From: Halicephalobus mephisto | Lineage: Eukaryota > Nematoda > Chromadorea > Rhabditida > Panagrolaimidae | NCBI GenBank assembly: GCA_009193035.1 | Contig: SWDT01000124.1 | Span: forward strand, 248,001 to 312,000 | Length of the DNA: 64,000 nt | Direction of reading: 5' to 3' | In this document: piece after piece, positions 11,991 to 24,019 of the stretch | Layout of the letters: each line of letters begins with the position of its first letter | Numbering within the stretch: the first letter of the stretch is position 1 | Notes under the pieces: generated by a model | What the model saw: only the letters and a program-made list of their open reading frames with translations | Told to the model about the DNA's origin: nothing | Database searches by the model: none | Translations under genes and position numbers: made by a program

Positions 11991-14900
11991 ATGATGTCAT
12001 CAACGAGTCCGGGATCAGAAGTGCAGTTATTCACAACTACAGTAATATCATTATTAAACAATTCTAGTCCAGATGAAAACTCCTCAAATTACATGGAGAC
12101 AACCCCGATGAGTGCGGACCCCCCTCCCGGACCCCCGCCTACCCCCGCAGCCAGCATTTACTCTCTGCGGATGGCGTTGACGATAATACATTTGTTACTA
12201 GTTTCCATCGGATCTATTAATTTGTTGGTTATTTTCGTAATTTTGGCGAGACCGTACATGAGATCAATCACAAACGTTTACATGATTAGTTTATGTTTGG
12301 CTGATTTCATGTATCTCGCTAATCTTACACTCGTCGCAGCTACACAGCTAAATGACAGGAGTTGGAGGTTCGGGTTCACAATGTGCACCATCTACCACGG
12401 AACAGAAACTACCGGTGAGTTAAGTTGCGAAAAATGAGAAAAACTCCGCATTTTTCATGCAAACCAACATATAATTTCGTCATTCTCAAGATTAGTATTT
12501 TTATTACACAATTTTTTACATTTAAGTTGCATGCAACATGCAGATTCATTTTGGCAGCTCACGTCTTTCGCCAAAAATGAGAAAAACTCCGCATTTTTCA
12601 TGCAAACCAACATATAATTTCGTCATTCTCAAGATTAGTATTTTTATTACCCAATTTTTTACATTTAAGTTGCATGCAACATGCAGATTCATTTTGGCAG
12701 CTCGCGTCTTTCGCCAAAAATGAGAAATGCCACAAATTGAATGCAGGATAATATTTAATTTAATTACTTTTGGCAGTAATGTTGTTGCTATACTAGTTTC
12801 AAATATGCATGCAACGTGCGAAATCAATTTAATAACCCGCGGCTGTTTTTTTGACAAAGATGGAAAATTCCGTTTTCTTACGTCCGAAATTACATCTCGT
12901 TCCGTTAGTTTGAGTATAAACATCATCATTGTGAAATTTTCCGAAGCTTGAATTGCACGCAACATGCAAATTTAATTCAGGAACTCGCTTCCAGGTCTTA
13001 TGAAATTACAACATATTTTTTACTACTGTATTTTCTGAATTATTTAACAAAAATTATTTTTTAAATTTTCACTTTTATTTTTTAAAATTTCCGAAAATTC
13101 AAACTAATTTAATAATTTATTTTTAAAATTTTTTTAAAATTCATTTTTAAAAATTTCTTCAAAATTAATTTTAAATTTTTCTTTAAAATTAATTTTAAAT
13201 TTTTCTTAGACCAATGATGTGGTCGTAAAACACCCTCTAAAAGTCCATGACGTGGATTAAGCAACTTAATCAGACACTCTCGAAAAAATATGATGTTTTT
13301 GAGCTAATAAAATGTTTCAGGAAAATATGCCTCCGTCTTGTTTGTCGTCTTATTAGCAGCTGATCGATATTGGTTAGTTCTTGTTCAAAATGTCATAAAA
13401 ATTAAAAACATATTTTTGCAAAATATCTGACATAAATTTCGAGATTTTTTAAGAAATTTGGAACTTTGTGATTTCATTTTTTTTAAACATTATGAATTTT
13501 TTAAAATTCCAAAAATTTGCATGAAATTTTGAAAAATTGAAAACTTCTATCGAATTTTAGAGATTTTAACGGAATTTCGGACAGTTTTGAAAATGTTCAT
13601 TGAATTTTAAAATATGTCGAAACTTTTCCCGAATTTCTGAAAATTTCAAGAATCCTTGTGAAATTCTAATTTTGTTAAAAACAAACTTTGTCTTTTGAAA
13701 AAACAAAATGAATGAAATTAAACATTAGTAATTAAAATGAAAAATATCATTAGCAAATGTTTAGACTACAGTAATTGATGTGGTGTTTATAAAGTAATTT
13801 TTTTCGGAAATTTTCTAATTTTCCATTTATAAATAAGATGAGATAATTTTCGATGATACAGTAGCTGATTATATTTTATATAATTTACTGAGATTGAATT
13901 ATAACTTAATTCTCAATTTTAAATTTATTTTATTTTAAATTTAAATTTTAAATTTATTTTATTTTTTATTTTAAATTTATTTTATTTTTGATTTAAATTT
14001 TAATTTAATTTAATTTTTATTTTTTATTTATTTTATTTTTGATTTCAGTGCTATGTGTAAAGCGAATTGGTGCTCTCGTTACCGTACCTATCGCTGGGCG
14101 ATCACCCTGTCCCTGATTGCCTGGTTCTTGTCTGTTCTTGCCGCGACCCCTCTCTACGCCTTTAGTGAAGTCGTCATGCTCAGATATCGTTTCGTCGACA
14201 AAGTTCAGAAACTTTGCATTGCCAAATGGCCGAGTTCAGAAGCGGCAAAATGGTACATTACTTTCTCTTCTGTTCTCATCTTCGCAGTACCTCTTATATT
14301 AATTGTTTTTTGCTATTACCATATTCTGAACAAATTACGAGAAGCTTTGAAAGGAAGCAAGAGAATGAGGAGGGCTGCGAGTTCCCGAGCCCCCTATCAA
14401 CGGGTAACCCGGTTGGTTCTTTGGGTAGTCGTCTTTCATGTTATTTGCTGGTCCCCATTTTGGTTATTTAATGTTTTTTCGAGTGTTTTCGGACTCAGAA
14501 TCCAGACTCAATTCGACAGAATCGTAATCAACTTTTTGTAAGTTTAAACTTATTATTTAATTACAGTACCAATTTTGTAGATACAAAATTCCCATAAAAA
14601 TTCAAAAGAATTCCGTGCAGAACAATATTTTTCACAATTTTAAATTTTTTTAATTAAAATTTGTTTTTCTTGCGAAATCTGATAACTTTTTAATTTTTTA
14701 TGAATTTAGTTTTTTGCCGTCTAAAAAATACCGTAATTTAAAGTATTTTTTACAAAAAAAATTGCATAAAAAACAGTTTCGAACGGAAATTAAAAACTAT
14801 TTAAGAATAAATTAAGTACAATGCAAATATTGTACTGTAATGACCGATATAAAAATCTGATTTTCAGACATTTGCTGCCTTACTTTAACTGCGCTCTGAA

Positions 14901-16158
14901 TCCGTTACTGTACGCCGCTCATGCTGAGAATTTTCGACAAGCAATAAAGTCGTTATTTATGAGGAAGAATTCAATGAGGACACCCGCAGAAGTCGAGGAC
15001 TCTAGAGTGTTTGGGAATACTGTGATTAAGCCAACTCAGATTATTAAGGGATACAACAGGATTTCTGGGTAAGTATTAGAAAAATTGTAGGGATTTAATC
15101 TTTGATTGAAACACTGGATTTTCAATTTCCCATATGACATAATTTACGTAACTCTTGGAAAAAAGGAACAAAAACAGAATTTCTGAGCTGTGTAGGGAAT
15201 TTGGAAAAGCACAACTTAAAAGATATTCAAAAACCTTTTGGTTGAAATCTTAATCGTGTTAGCAACTATTATCAAGCGGAATTCAATTACTTAGCTAACT
15301 TCTGAATTCAGATATAACAGAATTTCCGAAATCCATTATCAGATTAGAATTACGCAAATTTCTCAGAAAGTGGACTTTGCAGATTTTAAATGTGTTCTTA
15401 TATCTGCTTAAAGCACTGCTGAGTCATCTTACACGTAAACTAACTCTGTAATTATCCGATTTTTGGTTTTGAAAAGTTTTTAGACAGATTTCAGTATAAT
15501 TAATAAACATTTTGCATTTCCGAGTAATACGTCCATTTTGCAACTAATCCTACTTTTCAGCCAATCAAACGAACGTCTTCTGTCTTCTACAGTTAATCCA
15601 GATAATTCCCACGACGTTGGGATTAAATTCAAACGTTCCAACGCCACTTCCGACATTATCTCCTCAACTCCCAAAGTCAATTTATCCATCAACGACAGCG
15701 CTTCCATGTACACCATCGATGACCGCTCAATGTTGATGGTGTCGACATTTGCCAGAAGCTCCAAATCCTTTGACAACTTGTCTCCAGTATCTTCAAAGAA
15801 GCATTATTTGATTTCCGATTTTGTCTCCAAGTGGACTTCACCGTATCGAACCCGTTCTAATGGGCATCTAGCGGTGGAACAATGCAATAAGCAAGTGAAA
15901 AACGGAAAACTAAAGAATCTAGATTCCTTTTCTCGTCAACAGTCTTCTGGAACATTGGTCATTGAATCTCAGCCTATTCATGCTTTGGCTTCTCTAAACA
16001 GTGTTGCGGTAACACTAGATGACGAAAATGAGACTCCAGAAGACCCACTTCCTCCCAATAATCCCGCAATGCTCAATGAAGATACCAGAGGCAATCTCAC
16101 TCAAAAAACGTCTGTGCCTTCTGAAGGACGCTCCAGTATCGGAGATGTCTTTATTTAA
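11991..16158 (+). CDS. Somatostatin/allatostatin-C-like neuropeptide GPCR (class A)
   Basis: Five exons join in phase: 11991-12414, 13321-13372, 14049-14537, 14868-15068 and 15561-16158, giving 587 aa. It is a plasma-membrane peptide receptor signalling through G proteins. Visible family marks are a Pro-rich extracellular N-terminus, TM1 and TM2 (SLCLADFMYLANL), the conserved TM3 Cys near residue 132, DRY at 156-158, a basic third loop (SKRMRRAASSRAPYQRVTR), CWSPFW in TM6 and NPLLY in TM7. The IL3 and TM6-7 pattern is most like somatostatin/allatostatin C receptors; I do not assign a worm npr number. The last exon encodes an unusual Ser/Thr-rich cytoplasmic tail of about 200 aa. The ATG follows a 'tgatttttag' acceptor (11979), suggesting SL trans-splicing. 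Introns 1 and 2 are large and repeat-filled. Confidence 0.85.
12430..12728. repeat. 143-bp nearly perfect tandem duplication in GPCR intron 1
   Basis: 'aaaaatgagaaaaactccgc' starts at 12430 and 12573, and a third unit starts at 12716, giving an exact 143-bp period with only a few differences. Diverged relatives containing 'gcatgcaacgtgcgaaat' continue to about 12990. The copies lie just inside the first intron. Confidence 0.85.
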
Positions 16159-17420
16159 ACCGTATCGAGGTTATAATATGTACAAATCATAATCCACGAT
16201 GCAAATAAAAATATTTATTCAAAATAATTAGACAATAGACAAGTGAGATGTAACTTGATCTTATGGTGAAAATGAGTAGTTATTGTGTGATGCGAAATCA
16301 AATTCTAATGATTATTAAGAATTCGTTCATTTCTGGACTAGATTAACTTTGCAAGGAACTTAATAGATTTGAACCAGATATAGATAAGTATGTTTATTGT
16401 GATATGTTGAGTTCGTTTTATTTTTGTCTACTCTTCTTGTGGCACACGTTTATTCTTAGGTAGAGCTGCGGTGATTCGACTTTTTTGAGCAAGTACTAGA
16501 TGAAACTGTAGGTCATGATTTAAATTTACAATGCAATTAGTCTTGGTTCAGAGCGCAAGTTGTTAATAAGTGTAGAGATGAAAAGAAAATGTAAAAACCA
16601 AATAGTAGTGTATGATTTATCACTATTGAATAAACAAGATCTTAGAAGAATTGAATTTATCTACAAATGAGTGCATGATTACCAATGAATCTTTTAATTA
16701 AATAATCACAATCGAACACTGCTTTGAAAAAATATGATAGTATCCTATTATATTTTGCTCAAGAAATTGTTGTCGAAAATTAGTAAATTGACTATTATCA
16801 TTAAAGTAAAAGAGATTTTCTTCTTTCATGGAAGTATGCTTTTATTTATGTGCAAATTGGGAATCTCTACTACATAAAAATTTTAATCATTTTTACAAGA
16901 GTTAAGAAAAATGCAGAGAAATTCCTTACCTATGTACTATTGATCAAGTTTGCTGAAAGATGGGTCGATTGAGGAATGTTTCGAGTTTAGAGTACATTAT
17001 CTGACAAGTTTAATCCTCTCCCGTGTCTATATGATGAATAATTGATAAGTTTCAATTTGATTCAAGACGATAAAGACAACGATCGTCATCATAATTTTGG
17101 AGATCACCATAAAAAATCAGAGATTATGATTATAATGAGGGGAACGAAACATGATGCTATAATAAAAACTGTGATAGATATCGAGGCTGTTATCGCAATA
17201 GGGAAAATAGTCTAAACTCTAACAAGCCCTTCGAATCTTCGATGAATATGAATGAGCGAAATTTTCGGAACACTACGGCTGTGTTAAAACCACTAAGTTT
17301 GCAATAGTTTATGCTTGCGCTCGTTTCTATTGATTTGGTCGTATTATCTTTTAAGAATGCTCTACAACAAAAAAAAGCAATTTTTCTTATCTAAAAATGA
17401 TCCATTATTGAAACGTCCAT
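16159..17420. other. Intergenic, no gene seen
   Basis: This holds the 3' end of the GPCR gene, with an AATAAA about 45 bases after the stop (near 16205), and unique AT-rich sequence. I looked here for kinase or SAM remnants of the duplicated ACK locus and saw none. Confidence 0.5.
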
Positions 17421-17426
17421 CATGCC

Positions 17427-17499
17427 TTCTCTTATCTTTAACGTTGAAGTATTAACCTTGAGCAAAGCTCTCCATTTAATTTTTATTAACATCAACTTG
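17427..17499 (+). promoter_or_regulatory. Upstream block shared with the ACK-family kinase gene
   Basis: The sequence from 'cttctcttatcttta' to 'tttattaacatcaacttg' resembles the block at 20411-20480, which runs from 'ctttcttatcttcga' to 'tttattaacatcgagttc' and lies just upstream of the ACK-family start. The shared order of short identical blocks indicates that the duplication included promoter DNA. Any regulatory role is inferred. Confidence 0.5.
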
Positions 17500-17556
17500 T
17501 ATATATTTCTGGCAACGATTCAGCCCCTTCATCAAATCTAAGATTCTAGAACGATT

Positions 17557-19071
17557 ATGCCAGTCGAACCAACTCTGTCCAAGTCCTCTGTTGATAGTCA
17601 AGCTAAAATCAATCCAATCTCTTTGCCAACTTCGGAGACACTAGTTCATAGAATAATAAGAAAAATTGAAACTTCTAATCCTGTCCAGACCTCATTTAGC
17701 AACGTAGACCACAAAGACAAAGATGTTCCAAAATCTAAGAGAGATTCGAAGAAGATCACTGATATCTATCTCAAGAACTTAGAAATTGATCATTCTATGG
17801 CAACTGATCTTAGAAATAGAACTTCATCAGTTCCGATGAGTGCCAGCATTCCGAGGAAACCAAGTTCTCTGAAAAGTTTAACAACAAATTCCGCGAAGTC
17901 TTTGTCAGAAAGAAAATCTGAACTAAAATCAAAGGAAAGTTCTAGGGCGTCAGTAAAAGATAGAAATAAATCCAGAATATCCTCAGTAAGTAGAAATGAA
18001 TCTTTAATGTCTCCGGCATCCCAACTGACTTTTCAACAGGGGAAGATTTCTAAAGGCTCTGAAGTCGTGTTAAAATCAGACAATGCTCAAATTCCAGTTC
18101 AAAAGCCAAAAACGACTGTCGACTTACCCTTGAATTCAAGTCATAGTATTCCTGAGAAGAAGAAGAAAAAGAAAAAAAAGCGAAGCAAGGATAAAGAAAA
18201 AACAACTGAGCAAGCCTTTCCTCAGATAAATTCAGAACTTGAAAACAGCAAGAAGATGGACAACACACACAGTAAAGATGGAGAAGTGAAGAAGATTAAA
18301 GTTCAAAAAGAAAAGAAGAGCAGCACTGCTATTATACATGAGGACCGAAAACTGAAAGAGTTAAATACAACAGCGGCCACTTCACCGTCTATTTTGACTT
18401 TGGCAAATATCTCGGCATCGAAACCTTCAACTACAGTTTCTCTAAAGTCTCAAAATGGTCAGAATGTTTTATTAGTTCCTAGTCAAAGTAAATCGGTTGT
18501 GTCGAGGTCCTTATCAATGAATATCCCGATAAACAAAAAAGGTGCTATTACTACTACTAATTCATCTAGTACTCAAATGTCAGGGACGGAACCAAACCCG
18601 AAAATCAAACGTTTCAACACGTTGAGACCTGCAAGTTCGAAGCAGGTAGGAGAGCAAAGTTTGAAAGAACCAGAATCAAGGAATGAGAAACTTCAAATAA
18701 CTCTTCAACAAACGGTCCAAACTTGTTCTAATCTGGATAAATCTATAACCAAGAAGTCTCAGCATCCCCCAGTGAGCAATATTGTAAATCCTGTTTCTCT
18801 TGTATCTCGTCCATCTCCAATATACACAAACCAAGTTGAAGAGAAGAATCATACAGATACGGCAACTATCTCCAAAGTTAGACCAATACCATTCCCAAGG
18901 AGATTGAATAAAAACACAGAGTCCAGTGCAGAAGTTTCATTGCTAAGTTTTCGACCAACTCCAATGCCAAGAAAGAGTATAATAATTTCTCAAACTACTG
19001 CGCCTCCTAATGAAACTACTATTAACAAACAAATGTCGATGGTACCAACCACCGTCTGCACAAGGTTATGA
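17557..19071 (+). CDS. Ser/Lys-rich 504-aa protein, kinase-less paralogue of the ACK locus
   Basis: A single uninterrupted 504-codon frame with ordinary coding composition, so probably a real protein. It has no catalytic domain and is predicted to be mostly disordered. Visible parts are many Ser/Lys stretches, a Lys run at residues 201-208 inside a basic nuclear-localisation-like segment (to about 215), and two PxPxPR motifs near the C-terminus (PIPFPR about 443, PTPMPR about 467). PxPxPR is the type bound by CD2AP/CIN85-family SH3 domains. It lies between an upstream block and a downstream UBA relic that both match the neighbouring ACK-family gene, so the locus looks like a tandem copy that lost the SAM and kinase exons. 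Direct homology of the 504 aa to the ACK tail is not clear by eye. The Met at 17557 is the first in frame; no trans-splice acceptor is obvious. Confidence 0.6.
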   Translation: MPVEPTLSKSSVDSQAKINPISLPTSETLVHRIIRKIETSNPVQTSFSNVDHKDKDVPKSKRDSKKITDIYLKNLEIDHSMATDLRNRTSSVPMSASIPRKPSSLKSLTTNSAKSLSERKSELKSKESSRASVKDRNKSRISSVSRNESLMSPASQLTFQQGKISKGSEVVLKSDNAQIPVQKPKTTVDLPLNSSHSIPEKKKKKKKKRSKDKEKTTEQAFPQINSELENSKKMDNTHSKDGEVKKIKVQKEKKSSTAIIHEDRKLKELNTTAATSPSILTLANISASKPSTTVSLKSQNGQNVLLVPSQSKSVVSRSLSMNIPINKKGAITTTNSSSTQMSGTEPNPKIKRFNTLRPASSKQVGEQSLKEPESRNEKLQITLQQTVQTCSNLDKSITKKSQHPPVSNIVNPVSLVSRPSPIYTNQVEEKNHTDTATISKVRPIPFPRRLNKNTESSAEVSLLSFRPTPMPRKSIIISQTTAPPNETTINKQMSMVPTTVCTRL

Positions 19072-19227
19072 GTTGTCGGTAGGTTTATTTTTTATTATTG
19101 TTTGTGGTCGGTTTTATTTATATTCTTTTTAGAAAATTAGGGTCCTGACATGGCTACTTCATCAACTGCAGTTTTTACTAACATTACAACTCACATAACT
19201 TCTACTATCTAATGCTGAAGAGCAACC

Positions 19228-19429
19228 ATAACTGCCGATTTTCAAAGTTTTTTATCGTCGACATATATTGTTAAAACACAATAATAACCTTGATAAAGCT
19301 GTAAACGAGCTCAACGCACAGTACCTCATCAACACAATGACAGTGATAAATGATGTTGATTATGCTGCTCTAACTTTAGATTTGTAAAACTAGGATTCAA
19401 ATCAATCTGTGGAGAGACTTCTTTCATGA
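19228..19429 (+). pseudogene. Broken UBA-domain relic of an ACK-family gene
   Basis: This aligns along its length with the last ~200 bases of the kinase gene (22650-22846). The segment 'gataaagctgtaaacgagct' corresponds to 'gatatggcagtaaaagagct' there, and the final 'cttctttcatga' to 'cttcttttatga'. Read in pieces it gives DKAVNELNAQYLINTM against DMAVKELKVQYLLFTM in the intact gene. Stops and at least one frameshift interrupt it, and it lies beyond the stop codon of the 504-aa frame, so it is no longer translated. Confidence 0.75.
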
Positions 19430-20543
19430 TTCAAAAATTGTAATTCAAGCTTAAGCCGGTTGTTTTTTAAATTTCTATCTTCCGTATTCTGAGTTTCGAG
19501 AATATCTCAGATAATAATGTATTATATGTATATATATTTATGGTAATAAATACTAAAGACTTTCAAACGTTTGTAAAACCACATTCAACATTTGGATCTT
19601 AGTGCTGTAATAAATGGATTATAGACTCCCTGCATTAAACTGTGTTCCTTTCATATTCCAAAAATTAAAACTAGTGGAAAAGCCATCAATATTAATTGTT
19701 CGTAATCTACTTGAGGATATAGGGATGAGATCGAAAGGATTTTTGTATTTGTACTAACTACGAGGATATTATTTCTGAGAATTCTAGATTAAAAATCACT
19801 TTATATCTTTAGCCTCTATCCGCGATAAAGCTTTCGGTAAATGTCTTAATAATCATATCAGTTAATATTATGCCCATTTTCCCTCAAGCAAGAGCTTTTT
19901 TATTTGTTCTTCCAATAATTGTACTGACGTTAAAATCATCATGAGTTTAACCTTCTTCTTCCTTTTAACCTTTTCATTTCTTTTTATTGTGGGCGAGTTT
20001 TAGGTCTGTAATTTTATCAATATCAACTAAGAAATCAATAAAGGCATTAAACTTACTGACGTAAATATGGAAAAATCCTGTTTTTGCATTTTTAGAAAGC
20101 ATTAAGGTAAGGAAACGGAAATTTAACTTGTTGTATAATCTGCATGAAAACTGAATACTATTTATTGGTGTCTAAAACTCGACTAACGATTTAAAATCAA
20201 AGAATTTTCTTTCTCCTTGTTTGGATTCCTGTGAAGAATAATGAGTTCTTAAAAATGCTATATAGTAAATACTTGTAATTTCCACATAAGGGAATTTCTA
20301 TCAAAAGGAAAAATCTCTTTTATTAGAATGTCTTTTAGGAATGTCAGCAAAAATAAAAGCAAGTGTTTGCTTATCTGTAAACTATTCACGATTCATGATT
20401 TTCCTTCGATCTTTCTTATCTTCGACACTTAACTGTTAATTTTGGGCAGTTTTCCACTTAACCTTTATTAACATCGAGTTCCAAAAATTGCCGTTTCTCT
20501 CGTGATTTGTTCGTACATGAATTTCATTTTTAAACATAAATTT
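19430..20543. other. Intergenic, no gene seen
   Basis: About 1.1 kb of AT-rich sequence between the relic and the kinase gene. Apart from the shared upstream block at about 20411-20480 I see nothing specific. Confidence 0.5.
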
Positions 20544-20550
20544 CCAGATA

Positions 20551-22846
20551 ATGGAGCCATTGAAAATGGATAAGTTGTTGTACAAAGTTTTACTCGCTCA
20601 AGATTTGTTAAAATTTGCCCCCATTCTTGCTAGAGATTCAGTTACAAATATTGATCACATGAAATATGTTACCGACAAAGAATTAGAAGTGAGTTTTTGT
20701 AAGAACTTTTAAATTATAAATATTCGCATATCAATTCTATATCAATTAATATATCTTTCGATTTTTGATGAGTCATGAAGGAATTGCAGATATGTCTTTA
20801 ATTTTTACTTTATGCCTCATTTTGTAAATAAGAAAATTGTAATTGACCTTTTCAGTCTTATGGATTATCTCAGCCAGCTATTCGACGATTCAGATCAGCA
20901 TTATCGGACGAGGAATTACGTAGGAAAATCGAAAAAAGACAGAAAGAGAAACAGAAGACTAAATATGTTGACATCTCGCACTTGGAAGTATACAATCCCC
21001 TTCAGCCCCCTCAGATCCAAGTTCCTGATAATCAGAGCAGAGTTCCTAGTCCTCATCAGTTCAGAAACAAAAATACTGCTTCACCGGGTCCCATACGGAC
21101 TCAATTGGCTTTACTTTTTGCAGATAGCGTAGGTATTCATTTACCGGATTTTATTTTCTCTTGGTTTTCTAGATCGAATTGATGGAAAAACTAGGTGAAG
21201 GAGCATTTGGCATTGTTCAACGGGGAATATGGTATAAATCTGAAACGGAAAAAGTGGATGTAGCTGTCAAGAATATCAAGGAACTCAACGAAAAAGTCAG
21301 AAAAGACATCCAAGCAGAGGTCAGCACAATGGCCAAGTTATGTCATCCTAATCTTATACAACTTTATGGAGTTGTGTTCGATGATCCACTGTTGATGGTG
21401 ATGGAATTCTGCGATGGAGGATCGGTGTTGGACAGACTTCGATCTTCAGACAAGCCAATCCTCTTGGCTACTCAGTTGCTCAATTACTCCGTCCAAATCG
21501 CTGCCGGCATGGAGTATCTAGAAGAAAAAAGTTACATCCACCGAGATTTAGCTACGAGAAATGTGCTATTAACTAAAAACGAACAAGTCAAGATCTGTGA
21601 TTTTGGATTATCTAGAGTGGTTGATGAAAATGAAAGGTATTATATCCTCCAAGGAATGAAAAAAGTTCCGTTTTGTTGGTGTGCTCCAGAATCTCTGAGA
21701 TACAGAAAGTTTTCAGTAGGTTTTTGATATATTAAACTATTAATTATATATATATGAAAATTTTTTTTTCAGTCTGCATCAGACGTATGGGCATATGGAG
21801 TAACTATGTGGGAAATCTGGACCTATGGAGAAGATCCCTGGATTGGATATGGAGCTCTGAAGGTTCTGGAAGCAACAGAGAGGGGAGAACGTCTTAGAAG
21901 ACCAAAGAACGCTCCCAGTGACATCTTTGACCTTATGTACTCCTGTTGGATGACGAAGCCTGCAGATAGACCAAATTTCCGGAAAATTCATAAAACTGTT
22001 TCTGAGATAAAGTTGGAAACACTGGAGACCAAGGCAGATTATATTCCAAAGACTCCCACTCATGTCTCTGTGAAAAGAGGAGATAAATTCATCGTCCTTG
22101 AAGAAATGAGTCCAACGATAGTCCACGGACAAAATGTTGCAACTAAAGAATATGGTCATGTACTGAAGAATGTTCTAGAAAATGCCCAACCTCTCCATCA
22201 GATTCAACCTTCTGAAAAGACTACACCCACTTCAATCAACCTTTCAAGCAACAATCAAGGATTTAAACGTACTCCACCCCTTATATCAAGTCCAAAGCCA
22301 ACGATTTCTAGAAAACTTGGAAAAAATGAAACTTCTATTTCAGTCAATGGTTCAACTATCCATAAAGATCACGGAGATGAAGATATTTCGAACTATTGGA
22401 GAGATCCAGGAAGATCCCCTAATAGCTGTCTTCAGAACTCTGAAATTAATTCTGATGTTACAGCAGATATCGGAAATAAAACTTCATCGGCATTTATGAA
22501 TTCTAACACTCAAATGGCACCAATTCTTCCGCGAAGTCTATCAACGAATTCCGCACGATCTTCATCGACGACGAGCTCTGGTTTTTATTCATTAGAGGAT
22601 ACTATGTCAATAGAAACTAGCGAGCTTTTTTACTTAGTTCAAAAAGAAATGCCAACTGCTGATATTGCAGATTGCCGACGAGCCTTGTTGAAGCACAAAT
22701 TCAATATCGATATGGCAGTAAAAGAGCTCAAAGTACAGTATCTCTTGTTCACAATGGAAGTAACGGATGATGCTGTCTGCGCTGCTTCAGCTCTGGATTC
22801 ATGTAATTGGGATGTGGAACAAGCTGTACAGTTGCTTCTTTTATGA
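20551..22846 (+). CDS. ACK-family non-receptor tyrosine kinase (SAM-like, kinase, SH3, UBA)
   Basis: Four exons join at phase 0: 20551-20688, 20856-21128, 21173-21715 and 21773-22846, giving 675 aa. It is a cytoplasmic tyrosine kinase of the ACK/TNK group, which in worms includes ark-1 and sid-3 (EGF-signalling control and RNA import). The N-terminal ~100 aa match the ACK SAM-like region. The kinase domain has GEGAFG (145-150), Lys170 in VAVK, HRDLATRN from 260, DFG at 280-282 and APE near 308. It is followed by a degenerate SH3 that keeps GQN, a Pro/Ser-rich linker and a C-terminal UBA. I see no CRIB motif, which favours an ARK-1-like over a full ACK1 layout. The ATG lies three bases after a 'tttccag' acceptor (20547), so trans-splicing is likely. 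Intron 2 is 44 bp. A kinase-less duplicate lies immediately upstream. Confidence 0.9.
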
Positions 22847-23484
22847 TTGAGAAACCGCAAATTAATTGGAACTATTTTCTCAGTTATTGTGTACTGTAAT
22901 TTCTTTAATTTTCACAAGCATCTCGGGCATAAGTATATCTATTGTGCATTCATAATAATAAATCCAACAATTTCCAAGTTTCTCTAAAGCCACTTTCGAA
23001 ATTCCCTTCTCAATGTTATAGTTGGCAGATATTGACTCATTAGTGTTATCTTTCAGTCTTGTCATGTTGCATCATGTGTATGTGTATTGTGAAGCACTTT
23101 TTAAAAAGTGTATATTACTATTGTTTTGTAGTTTCGCACTGCCAAATGGAATTCATGAGAAACTTTATTTTTCTTATCAGAGAAAAGATTTTAACATGCT
23201 TTAAGAAACAGTCTGCTATTGCTAGCAAAAACTCCAAACTTAGAAACCTAATACCATCTTGATTGCTCACACCATCGACTTGTTGTTCTCCGTTTACAAC
23301 CACACTGCTTATAAACTATATATCAACAGAAGAGGAATATTAAACATGACCTGCTGAATCTAAAATTATTGTTCAACAGATCTTTTAAAATATTTCAATT
23401 TCGATTGTTATAATTTTTTTATCATTTTCGAATTCCATAGTTTCTTATTGTTCATCTGACAGTTATTGTTTATTACGTTCTCAG

Positions 23485-23914
23485 AAGTAATCACAGATGT
23501 GTGGTATTATCAAATATAATAACTGCTTATACTATAGCTCAAGAAACATGTACTAATCAAAGTGATCATCTACTTTTTATTCCCAATGGATATGTAAATG
23601 AATTCATAGCTGGTAAGGAATCGAAACGAAAATTATTTGTAATGTAAATTTTTTTGTACATTTAATAAAAATCGCTACTGGAATAAAAATACTGCTTCTG
23701 GATTAGAGTGATTAATTTAGTGGGAAAAGTCTGGAGAAATTTAAATAATGAAAGTAGCACTACTTATTTCACTTGGGGTCCTGGATATCCGGAAAATGGA
23801 AAGTGTCCATCATCTGTCTCCACATATGCAACTGGATTATGGTATTCTGCTTCCTATCATATTACATGTTCCCACCATTTATGTAGTGTCCCTAAATCAG
23901 AAGAAACAGGTTAA
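23485..23914 (+). pseudogene. C-type lectin domain fragment (clec-like), probably decayed
   Basis: Two segments join in phase: 23485-23612, which ends in GT, and 23721-23914 after a 'taatttag' acceptor. Together they read as a C-type lectin-like domain: Cys near the start, a TIAQETC helix, an N-x-F turn (NGYVNEFIA), then YFTWGPGYPENGKC, GLWY and a closing HLCSV. I find no signal peptide or upstream start exon; the sequence before 23485 has stops in this frame. Worm clec proteins are normally secreted or membrane-anchored and longer. It ends about 105 bp from the convergent serine palmitoyltransferase gene. A missed 5' exon is the main alternative to a pseudogene. Confidence 0.5.
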
Positions 23915-24019
23915 GAGAAGTCGACTAATACTCCATACGCAAAGATTAATTCAATTTTTTAAAAACGGATTTATATATTTAAAGATTTCTCATCACAAAA
24001 TAAAATAATTGTAATTTTC

